DNA of 64,000 nt from Demequina phytophila (lineage in GTDB: Bacteria > Actinomycetota > Actinomycetes > Actinomycetales > Demequinaceae). Location of the stretch: contig NZ_BBLW01000009.1 of assembly GCF_000971135.1 (NCBI RefSeq), positions 62,001-126,000 of the forward strand, in the 5' to 3' direction. A program made the position numbers and the translations under genes. Within the stretch, counting starts at the first letter, position 1. Each line of letters starts with the position of its first letter. Positions 8,532 through 17,722 of this stretch are shown one piece after another. Below the pieces are notes generated by a model. It ran no database searches. It worked only from the letters and a program-made list of their open reading frames with translations, and had not been told where the DNA came from.

Positions 8532-9904
8532 CCGACCTGACGAACCTCGAGGGCCGTCGCATCCTCATCCTCGGGGTCGGCATCGCCGGCACCTCCGCGG
8601 CCGAGGTGACGCGCGAGCTCGGCGGCACCCCGGTGACCGTCGACGCCAACGGCGCGGCCGACCACCGCGACATCGCCGAGGTGGACCTCGCGACCTTCGA
8701 TGTGGTGATGGCGTCGCCCGGCTTCGCGCCGCACTCCGCCGCGGTGCGGGCGTGCGAGGCGGCCGGCCTCGAGATCTGGTCCGAGATGGAGTTCGCGTGG
8801 CGCGTGCGCCGCCCCGGGATCCCGTGGGTCATGGTGACCGGCACCAACGGCAAGACCACCACCACTCAGATGGTGGGCGCGATCGCGAAGGCCGGCGGCC
8901 TCGACGTGCGGGTGTGCGGCAACATGGGCATCCCCGTGATCCACGCCGCGCGCGAGGAGTCGGATCTGGTCGCGGTGGAGATCGCGAGCCTGCAGCTGCA
9001 CTTCGCGCACACCATCTCGCCGCACGCGGCCGTCTGTCTCAACGCCGACGACGACCACACCGACTGGCACGGCAGCCTCGAGGCGTACCGCGCGGACAAG
9101 GCGAAGGTTTACCAGCACGTCCAGGTGGCGTGCGTGTACCCCGCGGCGGATGCGCTGGTCGAGTCCATGGTCGCCGAGGCGGACGTCGTGGAGGGGGCGC
9201 GCGCGATCGGCGTGACGCTCGGCTCGCCGGCCCCGTCGCAGCTCGGCATCGTCGAGGGGCTCCTGGTCGACCGTGCGTTCGTGCCCGACCGCCACCGCGA
9301 GGCCGCGGAGCTGGGCGAGGTCGACGACCTCGCGCACCTGGTCGCGGGCGACGTGCCGCCGTACCTCGCCACCAACGCGTTGGCGGCGGCGGCGCTGTGC
9401 CGCGCCGTGGGCGTGCCGCCCGAGGCGGTGCGCGACGGCCTCCGGGAGTTCCGGCTCGACCACCACCGCACCGCGTGGGTGCGCGACCTCGACGGCGTCA
9501 CGTACGTCGACGACTCGAAGGCGACCAACGCCCACGCCGTCGAGGCGGCGTTCGACGGTCGGGCCGACGCCTCGGTGGTGTGGATCGCCGGGGGCGTCGC
9601 GAAGGGCCAGGAGTTCTCCGCTCTGGTGGGGGCGATCGCGGGGCGGGTGAGGGCCGCGGTGCTCATCGGCGTCGACCAGGAGCCGCTCGCGACGGCCTTG
9701 GCGACACACGCGCCCGAGATACCCGTGGTGTCCATCCCGCCGGGGGAGGATGTGATGAGCCGGGCGGCCCAGGCGGCCCGGGGGCTCGCGGGGCCGGGGG
9801 ACACGGTGCTCCTGTCACCCGCGTGCGCATCGTTCGATCAGTTCCGCAGCTACGCGGATCGAGGAGAGGCGTTCACCAGGGCGGTGGAGGCGTGGGACCG
9901 CTAG
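8528..9904 (+). CDS. murD: UDP-MurNAc-L-alanine:D-glutamate ligase MurD
   Basis: The protein has 458 residues and starts at a GTG overlapping the mraY stop. It has an N-terminal Rossmann-like LGVGIAGTSAA segment near 16-26, the ATP loop GTNGKTTTT, and a C-terminal region with the conserved DDSKATN. It adds D-Glu to UDP-MurNAc-L-Ala in the cytoplasm. Transcription is with the rest of the cluster. Confidence 0.96.
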   Translation: MTDLTNLEGRRILILGVGIAGTSAAEVTRELGGTPVTVDANGAADHRDIAEVDLATFDVVMASPGFAPHSAAVRACEAAGLEIWSEMEFAWRVRRPGIPWVMVTGTNGKTTTTQMVGAIAKAGGLDVRVCGNMGIPVIHAAREESDLVAVEIASLQLHFAHTISPHAAVCLNADDDHTDWHGSLEAYRADKAKVYQHVQVACVYPAADALVESMVAEADVVEGARAIGVTLGSPAPSQLGIVEGLLVDRAFVPDRHREAAELGEVDDLAHLVAGDVPPYLATNALAAAALCRAVGVPPEAVRDGLREFRLDHHRTAWVRDLDGVTYVDDSKATNAHAVEAAFDGRADASVVWIAGGVAKGQEFSALVGAIAGRVRAAVLIGVDQEPLATALATHAPEIPVVSIPPGEDVMSRAAQAARGLAGPGDTVLLSPACASFDQFRSYADRGEAFTRAVEAWDR

Positions 9905-9912
9905 GAGGTGGC

Positions 9913-11121
9913 ATGACGGCGACTGCGGCACGACCGGACAGCACCGTCAACGCCTGGCGCTCGCCGCTGACCTCGTACTACCTGCTCGCCTCCGCGACCG
10001 GGATCCTGGTGCTGGTGGGGCTCGCCGTGGTGCTGTCGAGCTCGTCGATCGCGTCCATCCGTACCGCGGAGGGCAACGCGTACGCGGGCTTCATGACCCA
10101 GCTGATCGCGCTCGTCGTGGGCATGACCGCCCTCATCATCGGCTCGCGGCTGCCCATCACGTTCTGGCGGCGCATCGCGCCCGTGGTGCTGTACGCGTCC
10201 ATGGGCCTGCTGGTGCTCGTGTTCTTCGCCGGCGAGGCGGTGGGCGGCAACCAGGCGTGGATCCGCATCGCCGGCTTCAGCCTGCAGCCGTCCGAGATCG
10301 CGAAGCTGGGCCTCGCGCTCTACCTCGGCGTGGTGCTGTCGCGCTTCCGTGACCGCCTCACGCACCCCAAGCACATCCTCCTGCCCGGCGGGCTCATGGC
10401 CGGGCTCGTGCTCGCGCTCGTGCTGCTCGGCCGCGACATGGGCACCGCGATGGTGCTCGTCGTCGTGGTCGCCGTGGCGTTCTGGGTCGCCGGCGTGCCC
10501 ACCCGGTTCTTCGGGGTCGCGGGGATCCTGGGCGCCGTCGGGATCATCGGCCTGATCTTCTCCGCGAAGTCGCGCGTGGCGCGCATCGAGCAGTGGTTCA
10601 CCGGCGAGTGCGTCGGCGACGCGTGCTGGCAGCAGACGCACGGCACATGGGCGCTCGCGTCGGGCGGGCTGTGGGGCCTCGGCCCCGGCATGAGCCGCGA
10701 GAAGTGGGGCTGGCTGCCCGCCTCGGACAACGACTACATCTTCGCGATCATCGGCGAGGAGTTCGGCCTGCTCGGCACGCTGCTCATCCTCGGAGCCTTC
10801 GCGATGATCCTCGTGGCCGTCACCCGCATCGTCACCCGCAGCACCGACCGGTTCGTGCAGATCGCGGGCGCCGCGATCGGTGCCTGGATCGTGGTGCAGG
10901 CCGTCGTCAACATCGCGGTCGTCCTCGAGTTCCTGCCCGTCACGGGCGTGCCGCTGCCGCTCGTCTCCTCCGGAGGTTCGTCCCTCATCATGTCGCTGGC
11001 CGCCATGGGCGCCCTGCTCGCCTTCGCCCGCAACGAGCCCGGGGCGCCCGAGGCGCTCGCGGCGCGACCGTCGGTGGTGCGCCGGTCCATCGCCGTGCTG
11101 TCGCGGGGGCGCCGTGGCTAG
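9913..11121 (+). CDS. ftsW: Peptidoglycan polymerase FtsW (SEDS family)
   Basis: This is a 402-residue polytopic protein of the SEDS family with about ten membrane helices. The family's GVPLPLVSSGGSS stretch is near the C-terminal end and the NQAWIRI segment is in the first half. FtsW polymerises septal glycan strands together with FtsI. The ATG is preceded by a near-perfect TAGGAGGTG ribosome site, 8 bases after murD. It overlaps murG by 8 bases. Confidence 0.97.
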   Translation: MTATAARPDSTVNAWRSPLTSYYLLASATGILVLVGLAVVLSSSSIASIRTAEGNAYAGFMTQLIALVVGMTALIIGSRLPITFWRRIAPVVLYASMGLLVLVFFAGEAVGGNQAWIRIAGFSLQPSEIAKLGLALYLGVVLSRFRDRLTHPKHILLPGGLMAGLVLALVLLGRDMGTAMVLVVVVAVAFWVAGVPTRFFGVAGILGAVGIIGLIFSAKSRVARIEQWFTGECVGDACWQQTHGTWALASGGLWGLGPGMSREKWGWLPASDNDYIFAIIGEEFGLLGTLLILGAFAMILVAVTRIVTRSTDRFVQIAGAAIGAWIVVQAVVNIAVVLEFLPVTGVPLPLVSSGGSSLIMSLAAMGALLAFARNEPGAPEALAARPSVVRRSIAVLSRGRRG

Positions 11122-12226
11122 CCTCCTGCTCGCCGGCGGCGGCACCGCCGGCCACGTCAACCCGCTGCTCGCCACCGCCTCGACGCTGCTCGAGCGCGGC
11201 CACGACGTCACCGCGGTCGGGACGGCCGACGGCCTCGAGGCGGACCTGGTGCCGCGCGCGGGCCTCGACCTCGTCGAGATCGACAAGGTGCCGTTCCCGC
11301 GCCGTCCCGACGGCGCCGCCCTGCGCTTCCCCGGGCGCCTGCGCCGCGCGGTCCGGGCCTGCGAGGACGCGATCGATCGGGTGGGGGCCGATGCGGTGGT
11401 CGGCTTCGGCGGCTACGTCTCCACCCCGGTGTACCTCGCCGCGCGTCGCCGCAAGCTGCCCATCGTGGTCCACGAGGCCAACGCGAAGCCCGGCATCGCC
11501 AACAAGCTGGGCGCGCGCCTCACCGAGCGCGTCGCGGCGACCTTCCCCGGCACGCCGCTGCGCCACGCGACCGTCACAGGACTGCCGCTTCGCCCCGAGA
11601 TCGAGGTGCTCGCGCGCACGCTCGCGGACCCCGACAGCCGTGCCCGCGCCGCGGCGTCCGCGCGCGAGGCGCGCGGGTGGGCGCCGGACGCGCACGTGCT
11701 GCTGGTGTTCGGCGGCTCGCTCGGCGCGGCGAGCCTCAACTCCGCCCTCGCGGGTGCGATCGGCTCGCTGGTCTCCCACGGCGTCCATGTCATCCACCTC
11801 ACCGGCAAGGGCAAGACGGAGGAGGCGTACCGCGCCCTTGCGGAGCTGCCCGCCCGCAGCCGCGGCATGTACGCCGTGTCGGAGTACGCGCACGACATGG
11901 CCGCCGCGTTCGCGGCGGCCGATGCCGTGGTCTGCCGCTCGGGCGCCGCCACCGTGTGCGAGATCGGCGCGCTCGGCCTGCCCGCGCTGTACGTCCCGCT
12001 GCCGCACGGCAACGGCGAGCAGGCGCTCAACGCGTCCTCCGCGGTGGAGGCGGGCGCCGCGGTGGTGATCCGCGACGCGGACCTCGCCCCCGGGTCGCTG
12101 ACCCTGCACGCGGAGAGCATGCTGCTCGACGCGGACGCGCGCGCGGCGATGCGGGAGGCCGCACGCGACATCGGCATCGCGGACGGCGCGGCGCGCCTCG
12201 CGGACCTCATCGAGGGCGCGCTGTGA
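11114..12226 (+). CDS. murG: UDP-GlcNAc:lipid I GlcNAc transferase MurG
   Basis: The protein has 370 residues. A GGGTAGHVNP loop at about 8-17 is the MurG lipid I/phosphate-binding signature, and the C-terminal GT-B donor domain has the PLPHGNGEQALNA segment. It converts lipid I to lipid II on the inner membrane face. The GTG start is chosen because it gives the standard N-terminus and overlaps the end of ftsW by 8 bases. Confidence 0.96.
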   Translation: MASLLLAGGGTAGHVNPLLATASTLLERGHDVTAVGTADGLEADLVPRAGLDLVEIDKVPFPRRPDGAALRFPGRLRRAVRACEDAIDRVGADAVVGFGGYVSTPVYLAARRRKLPIVVHEANAKPGIANKLGARLTERVAATFPGTPLRHATVTGLPLRPEIEVLARTLADPDSRARAAASAREARGWAPDAHVLLVFGGSLGAASLNSALAGAIGSLVSHGVHVIHLTGKGKTEEAYRALAELPARSRGMYAVSEYAHDMAAAFAAADAVVCRSGAATVCEIGALGLPALYVPLPHGNGEQALNASSAVEAGAAVVIRDADLAPGSLTLHAESMLLDADARAAMREAARDIGIADGAARLADLIEGAL

Positions 12227-13578
12227 GCGACCGGATCCACTTCATCGGCGTCGGCGGCTCGGGCATGTCCGCCGTCGCGCGCCTCATCGCCGCCCGCGGC
12301 TACGCCGTCTCCGGCACCAACCTCACGCAGACGGCGTACTTCGACGCGCTGCGCGACGCCGGCATGGACGTCCAGCTGGGCCACGACGCCGCGCTGGTCG
12401 ACGGCGCCGCGGCCGTGGTGATCTCGACGGCCGTGCGCGAGACCAACGTCGAGCTCGCGCGCGCCCGCGAGCTGGGGATCCCGGTGTGGCATCGCTCGGA
12501 GGCGCTCGTGCGCGCGCTCGAGGGGCAGCGGCTCATCGCGGTCGCCGGCTCCCACGGCAAGACGACCACGTCGGCGATGGTCGCCCACGCGCTGCACGCG
12601 AGCGGCGTCGACGCGGGCTTCGCGGTGGGCGCGCGGGTGTTCGGCATCGAGGGTGCCGTCGCGGGCGGCTACGCGGGCACGTCCGGCATCTCGGTCCTCG
12701 AGGCCGACGAGTCCGACGGCTCGTTCCTCCGCTACCACCCCGAGGTCGCGATCCTGCTCAACATCGAGCCCGACCACCTCGACTTCCACGGCACCGTCGA
12801 GAACCTGCACCGCGCGTTCGCGGACTTCGCCGCGCAGTCGCGCACGGTGGTCGCGTGCGTGGACGATGCGGTGGTGCGGGGCCTCGTCGAGGACGCCCGG
12901 GCGCGCGGCGCCAGGGTGGTGACGTACGGGTCCGCGGGCTCGGGTGCGGACGCGGAGGTGGGCCCGGACGGCATCGCCTACGAGGGGCGCACCGTGCCGC
13001 TCGCGGTCAGCGCGCCCGGGCATCACAACCGCCTCAACGCGACCGCGGCGTGGCTCGCCGCGCTCGAGGTGGGCGCGGACCCGGAGGCGGCCGCCGCATC
13101 GTTCTCGTCGTTCGCGGGCACCGGACGCCGGTACCAGCTGCGCGGCGAGGCCGCCGGCGTGCGCGTGATAGACGACTACGCCCACCACCCGACCGAGGTC
13201 GCGGCGCTGCTCACCGCGGCGCGTGACGCGGGGGTGGGGCGCATGGTGGTGCTGTTCCAGCCGGCGCTCTTCACCCGTACCCGCGACCACGCGGCGAGCT
13301 TCGGGCGCGCGCTGTCCGTCGCGGACGCCGCCGTGGTCCTCGCGCCCGTCCACGGGGACCGCGAGGACCCCATCCCCGGCGTGTCCTCGGAGTCGATCGC
13401 CGCGCATGCGGTCATGCCCGACGGGTCCACGCTGACCCTCGCGGCGGACCTCGAGGACGCCGCGCGCCTCGCCGCCGACGCGGCACGCCCGGGCGACACC
13501 GTGTTCACCGTCGGCTCGGGCACCGTCACGCTCGCCGCCGATCAGATCCTCGCACGCCTCGCGGAACGCGATGTCTGA
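12223..13578 (+). CDS. murC: UDP-MurNAc:L-alanine ligase MurC
   Basis: The protein has 451 residues and starts at a GTG overlapping murG by 4 bases. It begins with the HFIGVGGSGMS dinucleotide-fold signature, followed by the ATP loop SHGKTTTSAM near 108 and DDYAHHPTE in the C-terminal domain. It adds the first stem-peptide residue to UDP-MurNAc. It is a stand-alone MurC, not fused to Ddl. Confidence 0.96.
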   Translation: MSDRIHFIGVGGSGMSAVARLIAARGYAVSGTNLTQTAYFDALRDAGMDVQLGHDAALVDGAAAVVISTAVRETNVELARARELGIPVWHRSEALVRALEGQRLIAVAGSHGKTTTSAMVAHALHASGVDAGFAVGARVFGIEGAVAGGYAGTSGISVLEADESDGSFLRYHPEVAILLNIEPDHLDFHGTVENLHRAFADFAAQSRTVVACVDDAVVRGLVEDARARGARVVTYGSAGSGADAEVGPDGIAYEGRTVPLAVSAPGHHNRLNATAAWLAALEVGADPEAAAASFSSFAGTGRRYQLRGEAAGVRVIDDYAHHPTEVAALLTAARDAGVGRMVVLFQPALFTRTRDHAASFGRALSVADAAVVLAPVHGDREDPIPGVSSESIAAHAVMPDGSTLTLAADLEDAARLAADAARPGDTVFTVGSGTVTLAADQILARLAERDV

Positions 13579-14689
13579 GGTCAGGCGCCCGCCGCGGCCC
13601 TCGGCCCCCGTCAAGCGGGCGTCCGCGCCGCCTCCAGCGGCGCCGCCGGCTCCTCCGAGCGCGCCGTCCCCGCGCGTGGAACGGCCGCGCACGGGCACCG
13701 TCGCGACAGGGAAGGGGACCGTCGCCACCGGCCGGGGCGGGACCGAGCGCCCGCGCACCGGCGGCGTGCCGGTCACGGCGGAGACCGACGAGCTCGCGCG
13801 CGCCTGGCGCCGCGACGGTGCGACCCGACGGCCGGCGCCGTCGACGAGCGCCACGCCCGACGTCTCGGGTCGCTCGCGCCTGGGCGGACGCCTGCGCCGC
13901 CACGGCGCGCGCGGCGCGGAGGCGGCAGCCGAGCAGCTCGGCAACGTCACGCTGCGTCTGCAGACGCGGCTCAAGGAGCGGGCCGCCGCGCAGCGTCGCC
14001 TCTCCGCGCTCGTGTGGGCCCGGCGCGCCGGCTACGTGCTGATCGCCGCGGTGCTCGCGTGGGTGGTGCTCGCGTCGCCGGTGCTCGCGCTCGACCCGGA
14101 GCAGGTCGAGGTCACGGGCTTCGGCACAGTGGTGGAGCCGGAGGACGTCGCCGCGGTGGTGGCGACGCACGAGGGCCAGTCGCTCGCGACGCTGCCGTCG
14201 TCCCGCCTCGCGGACGAGCTCCGCGAGGTGCCGGGCGTGCGCGACGCCACGGTCGAGCGGGTGTGGCCGCGCGGGCTGCTCATCGCGCTCGTGTCGCGCG
14301 AGCCGGTCGCCGCGGTGCCCGCGGACGACGGCTTCGACCTGCTCGACTCCGAGGCGACCCGCGTGGGCCACGTCGCGGACGAGCCCGACCGCCTGCCCGT
14401 GCTCACCGTGCCCGTGGGCAAGGGCAACGAGCGCATCCTCGAGGCCGCGCTCGGCGTGGTCAACCAGCTGCCGGTCAAGCTCCGCAACCGCGTCGAGGAC
14501 ATCAGCGCGACGTCGGAGGACACGGTCACGTTCGTGCTGCGCGACGGTCCGATCGTGGACTGGGGGAGCGCCGAGGACTCCGCCCTCAAGGCGCGCGTGC
14601 TGCAGGTGCTGCTCGGCTCCGACGAGGCCGCCGACGCCACCGAGATCGACGTCTCCGCGCCGACCCTGCCGACGACCAAGTCGGCCTGA
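13571..14689 (+). CDS. ftsQ: Cell division protein FtsQ
   Basis: The protein has 372 residues with a long Pro/Ala/Arg-rich cytoplasmic region (about 1-150), one membrane helix at about 152-174, a POTRA domain starting at VEVTGF, and the FtsQ beta domain. FtsQ scaffolds the septal complex and recruits FtsL/DivIC. The long disordered cytoplasmic tail is a common actinobacterial feature. It overlaps murC by 8 bases and is followed by a 171-base spacer containing the ftsZ control region. Confidence 0.93.
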   Translation: MSEVRRPPRPSAPVKRASAPPPAAPPAPPSAPSPRVERPRTGTVATGKGTVATGRGGTERPRTGGVPVTAETDELARAWRRDGATRRPAPSTSATPDVSGRSRLGGRLRRHGARGAEAAAEQLGNVTLRLQTRLKERAAAQRRLSALVWARRAGYVLIAAVLAWVVLASPVLALDPEQVEVTGFGTVVEPEDVAAVVATHEGQSLATLPSSRLADELREVPGVRDATVERVWPRGLLIALVSREPVAAVPADDGFDLLDSEATRVGHVADEPDRLPVLTVPVGKGNERILEAALGVVNQLPVKLRNRVEDISATSEDTVTFVLRDGPIVDWGSAEDSALKARVLQVLLGSDEAADATEIDVSAPTLPTTKSA

Positions 14690-14860
14690 CCGCGGCGCGC
14701 GCGAGGCGCATCGTCCCGGCGCGCGAGGCCGCGCCGATAATTCTTCGCGACACGCGCGTGTCTGCGACGGGTTCGGGCCGCGCGCCCGTACCTTCATCAG
14801 TGAACGACTTGACATAACTATAACCCTCAACTTGAGGGTTAAGGTTGAAGGGACAGGCAC
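14690..14860 (+). promoter_or_regulatory. ftsZ upstream control region
   Basis: The spacer holds one exact GGGACGATGC decamer (reverse, 14708-14717), a TTGACA hexamer at 14809-14814, an unusually AT-rich stretch, and a perfect palindrome at 14822-14840 listed separately. A candidate -10, TAAGGT (14840-14845), is too far from the TTGACA to pair with it by normal spacing. The ribosome site is AAGGGA. The sequence indicates a dedicated ftsZ promoter separate from the upstream cluster, but the exact start is unclear. Confidence 0.5.
14822..14840. promoter_or_regulatory. Perfect 19-bp palindrome upstream of ftsZ
   Basis: AACCCTCAA and TTGAGGGTT flank a single C, forming a perfect 9-bp inverted repeat. 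A one-base loop makes an RNA hairpin unlikely, so a dimeric protein operator is more probable. It lies 20 bases before the ftsZ ATG and just downstream of a TTGACA. The regulator is not identifiable from this window. Confidence 0.7.
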
Positions 14861-16027
14861 ATGGCCGCACCGCAGAACTACATCACGCACATCAAGGTCG
14901 TCGGCGTGGGCGGTGGCGGCGTCAACGCCGTGAACCGCATGATCGACGTCGGCCTCAAGGGCGCCGAGTTCATCGCGATCAACACCGACGCGCAGGCGCT
15001 GCTCATGTCCGACGCGGACGTGAAGCTCGACATCGGCCGCGAGCTCACGCGCGGCCTCGGCGCGGGCGCGGACCCGGAGGTCGGGAAGAAGGCGGCCGAG
15101 GACCACGAGGACGAGATCGCGGAGGCGCTGCGCGGCGCCGACATGGTGTTCGTCACGGCGGGCGAGGGCGGCGGCACCGGCACCGGCGGCGCGCCCGTGG
15201 TGGCCCGCATCGCCCGCTCGCTCGGCGCGCTGACCGTCGGCGTGGTGACCCGCCCGTTCGGCTTCGAGGGCCGCCGCCGCGCGGACCAGGCCGAGAACGG
15301 CATCGCGACGCTGCGCGACGAGGTCGACACCCTGATCGTCATCCCGAACGACCGCCTGCTCGACATCTCCGACGCGCAGCTGAGCGTGCTCGGCGCGTTC
15401 GCGGCGGCGGACCAGGTGCTGCAGGGCGGCGTCCAGGGCATCACCGACCTCATCACCACGCCCGGTCTCATCAACGTCGACTTCAACGACGTCAAGTCCG
15501 TCATGCAGGGCGCGGGCACCGCGCTCATGGGCGTGGCGAGCGCCCGCGGCGAGTCCCGCGCGCTCGAGGCCGCGGAGGGCGCGATCGCGTCGCCGCTGCT
15601 CGAGGCGTCGATCGAGGGCGCGCACGGCGTGCTGCTGTCGATCTCCGGCGGCTCGAACCTCGGCATCAAGGAGGTCGAGACCGCGGCCCGCCTGGTGCGC
15701 GAGGCGGCGCACCCCGAGGCCAACATCATCTTCGGCACCGTCATCGACGACTCGCTGGGCGACGAGCTCCGCATCACCGTCATCGCCGCCGGATTCGACG
15801 GCGGCGCCCCGACGCACCGCACCCACGCGGGCGCCCTTGGCGCGATCGAGTCCACGCCGGCCCCCAAGGCGGAGGCGCTCGAGCCCATCGACGCACCCGT
15901 CGAGGCGGATGTCATCCCGGCCGCTCCCGTCGCGAAGGACCCCGCGCCCGCGACCGACGCGATCCCCGTGACGCCGCCGGCCCGTCCCGCCGCCGACGCG
16001 CTCGACGTGCCCGACTTCCTCCGGTAG
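14861..16027 (+). CDS. ftsZ: Cell division GTPase FtsZ
   Basis: The protein has 388 residues. The tubulin signature [10 protein letters not shown] lies at 101-110, and the T7 synergy loop NVDFNDVK is intact. A linker of about 60 residues leads to the conserved tail DVPDFLR, the docking peptide for SepF and other partners. FtsZ polymerises into the cytokinetic ring. The ATG follows an AAGGGA ribosome site. SepF and DivIVA are encoded just downstream. Confidence 0.98.
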   Translation: MAAPQNYITHIKVVGVGGGGVNAVNRMIDVGLKGAEFIAINTDAQALLMSDADVKLDIGRELTRGLGAGADPEVGKKAAEDHEDEIAEALRGADMVFVTAGEGGGTGTGGAPVVARIARSLGALTVGVVTRPFGFEGRRRADQAENGIATLRDEVDTLIVIPNDRLLDISDAQLSVLGAFAAADQVLQGGVQGITDLITTPGLINVDFNDVKSVMQGAGTALMGVASARGESRALEAAEGAIASPLLEASIEGAHGVLLSISGGSNLGIKEVETAARLVREAAHPEANIIFGTVIDDSLGDELRITVIAAGFDGGAPTHRTHAGALGAIESTPAPKAEALEPIDAPVEADVIPAAPVAKDPAPATDAIPVTPPARPAADALDVPDFLR

Positions 16028-16033
16028 GAGGGC

Positions 16034-16765
16034 GTGCTCGACGCCGGGCTCCCGGTCCGCGCGTTCTTCACCACGCGGGCGGGCGGCGCGTCCGCCGCGC
16101 CGTACGACTCGCTCAACGTCGCCACCCACGTGGGCGACAGCCCGGAGACGGTCGCGCTCAACCGCGCGACCGTCTCCGCGTTCGCGGGTGCGCCGGTGTC
16201 CTTCCTCCACGCCGAGCACGGCATCCGCGTCGCCGAGGTGACCGTGCCGGCGGAGGACCCGCCGGTCGCGGACGTGCTGGTGACCCGCACCCCCGGTGTG
16301 GCGCTCGGCGCGATCGCGGCGGATTGCGTGCCCATCCTGCTGCACGATGCCGCCACGGGCGCCGTCGCCGCCGTGCACGCCGGCCGCGAGGGCGTGCGAC
16401 TGGGCGCGGTCGACGCGGCGGTCGCCGCGCTGCTCGACCTGCGCACGCCCGCGCAACGGCGCGATCGCCGCGGCATGGCCGCGAGCATCGGCCCCGCGAT
16501 CTGCGGGCGCTGCTACGAGGTGCCCGAGGAGATGCGCGACCAGGTCGCATCACGCCACCCCACCGCGCGTGCCGTCACGCGGGCGGGCACTCCGGCGCTC
16601 GACCTGCCACGCGCGATCGAGTCGCGGCTGGGCGAGCTGGGCGTCGCGGGGGTCCTCCGTCACCGTGTCTGCACGCTCGAGGACCCGACGCTGTTCTCCC
16701 ACCGCCGCGACGGCGTCACCGGAAGGCACGCGGGCGTGATCGTCTGCGGCGTGTCGGTCCGCTGA
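16034..16765 (+). CDS. pgeF: PgeF/YlmD-type peptidoglycan-editing or purine nucleoside enzyme
   Basis: The 243-residue protein of the DUF152 (multicopper polyphenol oxidase-like) family has the zinc-ligand regions HAEHG near 56-60, ADCVPILLHD near 96, AVHAGREG and IGPAICGRCYEV. E. coli YfiH/PgeF edits incorrectly built muropeptides; other members act as purine nucleoside phosphorylase/adenosine deaminase. The GTG start is 6 bases after ftsZ with a GGAGG ribosome site, so it is probably co-transcribed. The usual neighbour yggS is absent between this gene and sepF. Confidence 0.9.
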   Translation: MLDAGLPVRAFFTTRAGGASAAPYDSLNVATHVGDSPETVALNRATVSAFAGAPVSFLHAEHGIRVAEVTVPAEDPPVADVLVTRTPGVALGAIAADCVPILLHDAATGAVAAVHAGREGVRLGAVDAAVAALLDLRTPAQRRDRRGMAASIGPAICGRCYEVPEEMRDQVASRHPTARAVTRAGTPALDLPRAIESRLGELGVAGVLRHRVCTLEDPTLFSHRRDGVTGRHAGVIVCGVSVR

Positions 16766-16782
16766 CCAGGGCGATCACGGCC

Positions 16783-16788
16783 CTACCG
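16783..16788 (+). promoter_or_regulatory. Possible -10 box for sepF
   Basis: TACCGT fits TANNNT and lies in the 57-base gap before sepF, 34 bases ahead of its start. No -35 is evident. Read-through from ftsZ-pgeF is equally possible. Confidence 0.35.
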
Positions 16789-16822
16789 TGAAGACGTTGT
16801 CCAGCACCACGACCAGGGGGTC

Positions 16823-17302
16823 ATGATGAGCGCACTGCGCAAGGCGATCCAGTACCTCGGCTTCGACGTGAACGAGCAGGAGGAGTACGGCTACGCCGAC
16901 CGCGAGCCCGAGCTCGCGCCCGTGACCAACCTGCACGACGTGTCCGAGGTCAAGCAGCACGGCCCCAAGTCGGCGCCCGTCAAGGCGGTGCGTGCGCCCC
17001 GTGAGTCCGCCGCGCCCGCGCAGGACCTGCGCCGCATCCAGACCATCAAGCCGCGCAGCTACAACGACGCGCGCCTGATCGGCGAGGCGTTCCGTCAGGG
17101 CGTGCCCGTCATCATGAACCTCACGGAGATGACCGACGCGGACGCGAAGCGCCTGGTCGACTTCTCCGCCGGCCTCTCCTTCGGCCTGCACGGCTCGATC
17201 GAGCGGGTCACCACCTCGGTGTTCCTGCTGTCGCCCGCGCACGTGGAGATCGGCATCGACGAGGAGCCCCAGCAGGACCAGGCGTTCTACAACCAGGCCT
17301 GA
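16823..17302 (+). CDS. sepF: Cell division protein SepF
   Basis: The protein has 159 residues. It starts with the amphipathic membrane-binding helix (MMSALRKAIQYLGF), has a charged linker, and then the SepF core from about 75 with SYNDARLIGEAFR and GSIERVTTSVFLLSP. SepF anchors FtsZ to the membrane and is essential in actinobacteria, which lack FtsA. Either of two consecutive ATG codons could be used; the first is annotated because of the AGGGGG ribosome site. Confidence 0.96.
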   Translation: MMSALRKAIQYLGFDVNEQEEYGYADREPELAPVTNLHDVSEVKQHGPKSAPVKAVRAPRESAAPAQDLRRIQTIKPRSYNDARLIGEAFRQGVPVIMNLTEMTDADAKRLVDFSAGLSFGLHGSIERVTTSVFLLSPAHVEIGIDEEPQQDQAFYNQA

Positions 17303-17311
17303 CCCTCGCGG

Positions 17312-17317
17312 TAGGCT
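17312..17317 (+). promoter_or_regulatory. -10 box giving leaderless yggT mRNA
   Basis: TAGGCT ends 6 bases before the GTG start codon of the YggT gene. With normal -10 to +1 spacing, transcription would begin at or beside the start codon. No ribosome site precedes the gene, which supports a leaderless message. Confidence 0.6.
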
Positions 17318-17323
17318 CGACGC

Positions 17324-17620
17324 GTGTCCTTCCTTCTTGGCGCGCTCCAGTTCGTGCTGTTCCTGTTCATGATGGCCCTGCTCGCACGCATCGTCATCAG
17401 CCTCGTGCTCGTGTTCGCGCGCGACTGGCGCCCCACCGGTGCGGCGCTGGTCGCCGTCGAGGGTGTGCTCACCGCGACCGATCCGCCCATCAAGGCCGTG
17501 CGTCGCGTGGTGCCGCCGCTGTCGCTCGGCCAGGTGCGCATCGATCTGGCGTTCCTCATCGTGTTCCTCGCAGTCTCGCTGCTCTACCAGGCCATCGGCT
17601 ACGCCGCCGTTCGCGCCTGA
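17324..17620 (+). CDS. YggT family membrane protein
   Basis: The 98-residue protein has two predicted membrane helices, near residues 4-27 and 72-92, separated by a short soluble loop containing IKAVRRVVPP, the conserved YggT signature. YggT genes are regularly linked to ftsZ/sepF/divIVA in Gram-positive bacteria and have been tied to osmotic or envelope functions, with no fixed biochemical role. Start is GTG, apparently leaderless. Confidence 0.92.
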   Translation: MSFLLGALQFVLFLFMMALLARIVISLVLVFARDWRPTGAALVAVEGVLTATDPPIKAVRRVVPPLSLGQVRIDLAFLIVFLAVSLLYQAIGYAAVRA

Positions 17621-17722
17621 CACCGCACTCTCAAGTGCGTGCCGATACACATGTCGGTACAGTGACGAAATATCAGTACGGCCGGTACCCCGGCCCCTAT
17701 ACCGCGTGAGGTGGAAGTCGAT
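17621..17722 (+). promoter_or_regulatory. divIVA upstream region with small inverted repeats
   Basis: The spacer contains a GCACT/AGTGC pair around 17630, a CCGA/TCGG pair around 17641 and GGCCG/CGGCC around a GGTACC core near 17685. TATACC near 17699 could be a -10 box. A GAGGTGGAA ribosome site precedes the divIVA ATG. No single element is decisive. Confidence 0.35.
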
